Source: Saccoglossus kowalevskii
Taxonomy: Eukaryota; Hemichordata; Enteropneusta; Harrimaniidae
DNA: 34,542 nt
Direction of reading: 5' to 3'
NCBI RefSeq assembly: GCF_000003605.2
Contig: NW_003141813.1
Coordinates: forward strand, 119,586-154,127
Shown here: one piece after another, positions 31,521 through 34,542 of the stretch
How the letters are laid out: every line of letters starts with the position of its first letter
How positions within the stretch are numbered: position 1 is the first letter of the stretch
Program-made: the position numbers and the translations under genes
The notes under the pieces: model-generated
The model's database searches: none
Told to the model about the DNA's origin: nothing
What the model saw: the letters and a program-made list of their open reading frames with translations, nothing else

Positions 31521-32713
31521 ATACATATATGACTTGCATACATTTTAATAATATATTCGACACTCCTGCTGTACTGTACTGTAATAATTGTCGTTGATGG
31601 CGCCAAACTTATTCGCGTGTAGGGAAGGACTAAATAATATCGGCTTGTACACGCTTCATCTTACGAGACAACTAAGTCATACGTCGATAGAGGGCGCGTA
31701 ACTAATTTTCAAATGTTGGTGTATGTCATTTTAAAATAGCTATTCCAGGCACAACTATACTAGCTATGCTAGGGCGTTCCTCTAGCAACCAAGCCGATGC
31801 CTATAACAACTCACCCGAAAATAGGATTTCTGAAAAATGTTAATAGAGTTGCCGCTATACTGAATATAAAATACGTGTTTTGACACCTAGCAACACATTG
31901 CAACTCGTTCAAAATTAGATATATTAATAAGTTCTTGACCAATATACATTATACTTGAACTATACACGGACAAACTATGTGCGGACAGTTTGTTTGGTGG
32001 CGTGTCTCATATTTCATAAGTAGGGTAATTAGTAACTTCAGTTAGATGTTCTTTTCACCGCTTCAACTTCGTTTTGTATGTAATTCATCACAAGATGAAT
32101 AGATGGGAATAGATGCTAAACAGTTTTCGGTGAATATATCTACTAGCGGAAGTATTTTACTTTCAGTCCCAGTAAAAGGTTTTATTCACTGCATGTTTAT
32201 CAGTTCAAATACATATCTTTAGGCATGTGGGTTTGTGTTTTGCAGTCCACTAATTAGAAAGAGTAGTAACTTGTTGGTCACATTACTGTTGAGACAAATA
32301 ATGCGTACAGTGTGCCAAAAGTCTTTTGTTTTACAACGTTTTCATGTTTATTTCTGGAATATATGGTTTTGAAAATTACATATAATAAAGTAAGCAATTG
32401 AGATATATTTGTTTTTTATGGGCGTTTACCAGAACCTCGCCCCCCAAAAGGCCTGCTGACTACAGTTAGCGTTCTCGCATCCGTGCTTGATCCAACAGTA
32501 AGCTCATGATGGAAGCTTAATCCATTGTAAAATAGAAAAATGTGTGTTGTCGCAATATTAGAGGGTATTGGTTCGGAGGGTGCAGCAGACAGCTGAGGGC
32601 GGTGAACGGCTCGTCTTTTAGCTCCACATATATGTGAAGCGTGTCATTAATAAATTCCTGTCTGCAGTTTTTATTATTTTTAGTAAATTATATAAAAAGA
32701 ACTAAATATATGT

Positions 32714-33296
32714 AAGAAGCATGTCACTTGATGTGATGTTTACTGGTACCAGCAATCCACAGTGCAGTTTAAAATAGACATAGAAAAATATTGACTGAAT
32801 TCTTGTCTACATTTCAGAAGACCGGGAATAAAACGGGTCTGAGTGTTGTTCTGTATGGTTTGGTTTTCTGACAATTTCGACTCAAAGAAGACTTCATGAA
32901 TAAAATACAACTAGTAGACTTTTTTGTTGGGATTTCGTCTTTTTTGCAATTCTCCCAAAACGCAGAGATGCTTTATAATTACATTATTGTGATGATATGT
33001 GACATGTGTGACTAAGCATGTGATATGTGAATAAGAATGTAACATGTAAATAAGCATGTGGCATGTGAATAAGCATGTGACCTAGATACATAATATAATA
33101 AGCATGTGACCTAGATACAGGGTGTTGCATGGGAGAGTGCAGAAAAGAGAATATTATAGGGAAGGCCCCCTTGCTGACCTAGATGTCTGCAGGAAGCGTG
33201 TCACCCAATGTGACCGTTGAATATGTACTGGTATCATCAAACAAAATTGTGTTTTAAAATAGGCATAAACAAACACTAAATATTTACCTGTCTACT
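32714..33296 (+). repeat. Diverged direct duplication, offset about 477 bp
   Basis: AGAAGCATGTCAC...GATGTGA...TACTGGTACCA...TTTAAAATAGACATA...TTGTCTAC (32714-32806) recurs as AGGAAGCGTGTCAC...AATGTGA...TACTGGTATCA...TTTAAAATAGGCATA...CTGTCTAC (33191-33296). A shorter, weaker copy starts at about 32636 (GAAGCGTGTCATT). The copies are strongly diverged, so this is an old duplication or two copies of one interspersed repeat. Confidence 0.55.
32992..33119 (+). repeat. Tandem repeat, about 20 bp
   Basis: Units resembling AAGCATGTGACATGTGAAT occur four to five times, followed by two copies of AAGCATGTGACCTAGATACA (33071-33090 and 33099-33118) separated by a short TA-rich spacer. A minisatellite with two unit types. 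Confidence 0.75.
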
Positions 33297-33638
33297 GCTA
33301 TCAGCAATTTAGTAAGCTATCGAAAAATATATGGTTATTAACATATTTTGTTGGAATATACGACCAACAATACATGGCTATTCACATTCATGTCAGGATA
33401 TCTTCCTTTTTAAAATTCTATCGCAAAAAAAAACATTGTGGCGGCGTGACCGCGGGCGTCGCCCCCCACCTCCCCCCCCCCAATCGAGCTCTGAAACCTT
33501 TTGTGTATTTGTGTCGATGCGACACAGTTGAAGAAGAATGTCTTGGCCCTCAAAATGTAGGAAATAGCGTTTCAGAGGGTGTAGATTCCATTTTTTGCCG
33601 ATGAGCAGGTCTCGCCCGGTGTTACTAATTACTGACAG

Positions 33639-33726
33639 AGACTGCCCGAGGACTGCCCGGGGGCGGCATATAGGACAGCCCGGGCGCGATGGGACTGTCC
33701 GGGCGCAATGGAACTGTCCAGGACCG
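33639..33726 (+). repeat. GC-rich short repeat (GACTGYCCGGG)
   Basis: Five or six copies of a GACTG(C/T)CC(G)GGG-like core, the last three spaced about 20 bp apart with GCGC(G/A)ATGG between them. It includes an inverted pair GGACAG/CTGTCC around 33673-33700. Sharply more GC-rich than its AT-rich surroundings. Confidence 0.65.
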
Positions 33727-33998
33727 ATATTCAACTATTCATGAATTCGACTGATTAAAACTATACTCAGCTAAAAATCTGCAAAATTTTTCTCACTGTT
33801 TGCGTTTTTCTGCGTTTTATTGGCCGTGTGGAATTGATACTCACACGTTAATGACGTCCATTTTGACCGTACCATTATTCTGGTGGGGTGTAAAGCATGG
33901 ACCTACAGTATTTATTAATCGTGTTTATCATAATACAAATGTATGTAATGTATTTGTTTCTTATATTTTGTTATAGATTATGGCAGATGACATAAATT

Positions 33999-34384
33999 GT
34001 TAGAACTGGCGGCGAAGCCGTCTATTAGTTCTTCTAACTGTGTCATAAAAGATGATACTTACGTACTGTTATGAGAACTATAAGTTATTGGTTATTGACT
34101 TGTCAGTAATCCCAACTAGGATTAAAATCTTTTGGATGGGGGATTACTCCATAGGGAGGGTCCTCCATCCCTGGAATAGCGTGTGTACGCTCGCGCAATC
34201 ACTCCCTTTATAAATCCGACCATCGTTGATATAGGTCTTTTCTTTTGGGGAGGCGGGTGCGGACGTAAGTATCATCCTATATTCCATAGTTAGAAAAACT
34301 AATAGGCGGCTTTGCCGCCAGTTCTTACAAACTATGTCATATAGGATCATACTACCGTATTGTTATGATAACTAAAAGTTATCG
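33999..34384. repeat. Fold-back repeat: inverted 66-bp arms
   Basis: 33999-34064 matches the reverse complement of 34262-34327 at about 57 of 66 positions by eye. Each arm also contains its own small hairpin (GGCGGC-GAA-GCCGTC in the left arm). Sequence just inside the left arm (34039-34090) is repeated in direct orientation just outside the right arm (34333-34384). No coding capacity lies in the 197 bp between the arms. It looks like a non-autonomous fold-back or MITE-like DNA element, or two copies of a palindromic repeat. Confidence 0.7.
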
Positions 34385-34542
34385 AACAACTGGTTAGTGT
34401 CCCGAGCTAAATTAGGCAAAAGAAATGGAACGAAATTTTCCACCCGTAACATGAAATCGTGAACACTTTAATGACGGAACGAACATCCTAGCAGCTCCAT
34501 ATGACTACTTAGAGTATTTAAACAGCAAGAAATACAATACTG

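Larger units (their letters stand above)
31521..34542. other. Noncoding, repeat-rich right end
   Basis: No gene is recognisable. The overlapping frames at 33331-33734 lie in low-complexity C-rich and repeat sequence. The stretch holds a diverged direct duplication (about 32714-32810 and 33191-33296), a 20-bp tandem repeat, a GC-rich repeat and a fold-back pair, each listed separately. Confidence 0.5.

Noticed and set aside
33331..33734. Overlapping frames with proline or glycine runs
   Set aside because: Low-complexity C-rich tract and a GC-rich repeat; no protein signal.
1..34542. CRISPR arrays, bacterial operons, tRNA genes
   Set aside because: No regularly spaced identical repeats, no bacterial gene organisation, and no credible tRNA B-box and cloverleaf found by eye.

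Overview
The window looks like invertebrate animal nuclear DNA. It is AT-rich, has a multi-exon gene with GT-AG introns (one GC-AG), a trinucleotide microsatellite, a scaffold gap of Ns, and several decayed metazoan transposon classes. I cannot name the species. A ROCO/DAPK-like gene beside an env-bearing Ty3/gypsy element and a KIAA1958-like Crypton recombinase would fit a marine invertebrate (lophotrochozoan or non-vertebrate deuterostome); that is inference.

Layout. (1) 1-7.4 kb: the only host gene I can support, the 3' part of a plus-strand ROCO gene. Eight coding exons join in frame (1847-6781), encoding ankyrin, Roc GTPase, COR and a C-terminal death-like region, followed by a 3' UTR and AATAAA. 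(2) 7.4-9.5 kb: no recognisable gene. (3) 9520-19520: a three-layer nest. A Crypton-type tyrosine recombinase pseudogene on the minus strand is split by a 9.1-kb LTR element (9633-18746) flanked by the 5-bp duplication AGAAT. The LTR element is itself interrupted by a minus-strand non-LTR reverse transcriptase fragment (about 14853-16017) containing a 123-bp gap. The LTR element encodes gag, protease, a core-deleted RT, RNase H, integrase, a chromodomain, and an envelope gene of the baculovirus-F/errantivirus type. (4) 19.5-22.1 kb: noncoding, with a decayed tandem repeat of about 35 bp. (5) 22.1-27.6 kb: a second, better preserved Ty3/gypsy element (gag, PR, RT-RNase H, integrase). It lacks a visible 5' LTR and gag N-terminus, and three of its nonsense codons are TGA where CGA is a plausible ancestor. 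(6) 27.6-34.5 kb: noncoding, with a second non-LTR RT tail (31264-31520), a diverged direct duplication, a 20-bp tandem repeat, a GC-rich CTGTCC repeat, and a fold-back inverted-repeat pair at the right end.

The most interesting object is the 9.6-18.7 kb element. A chromodomain after the integrase and an F-type envelope lie between one pair of LTRs, and its insertion point can be read to the base because the interrupted recombinase frame resumes on the far side. Every transposon gene here is broken, so nothing mobile in the window should be active as it stands.
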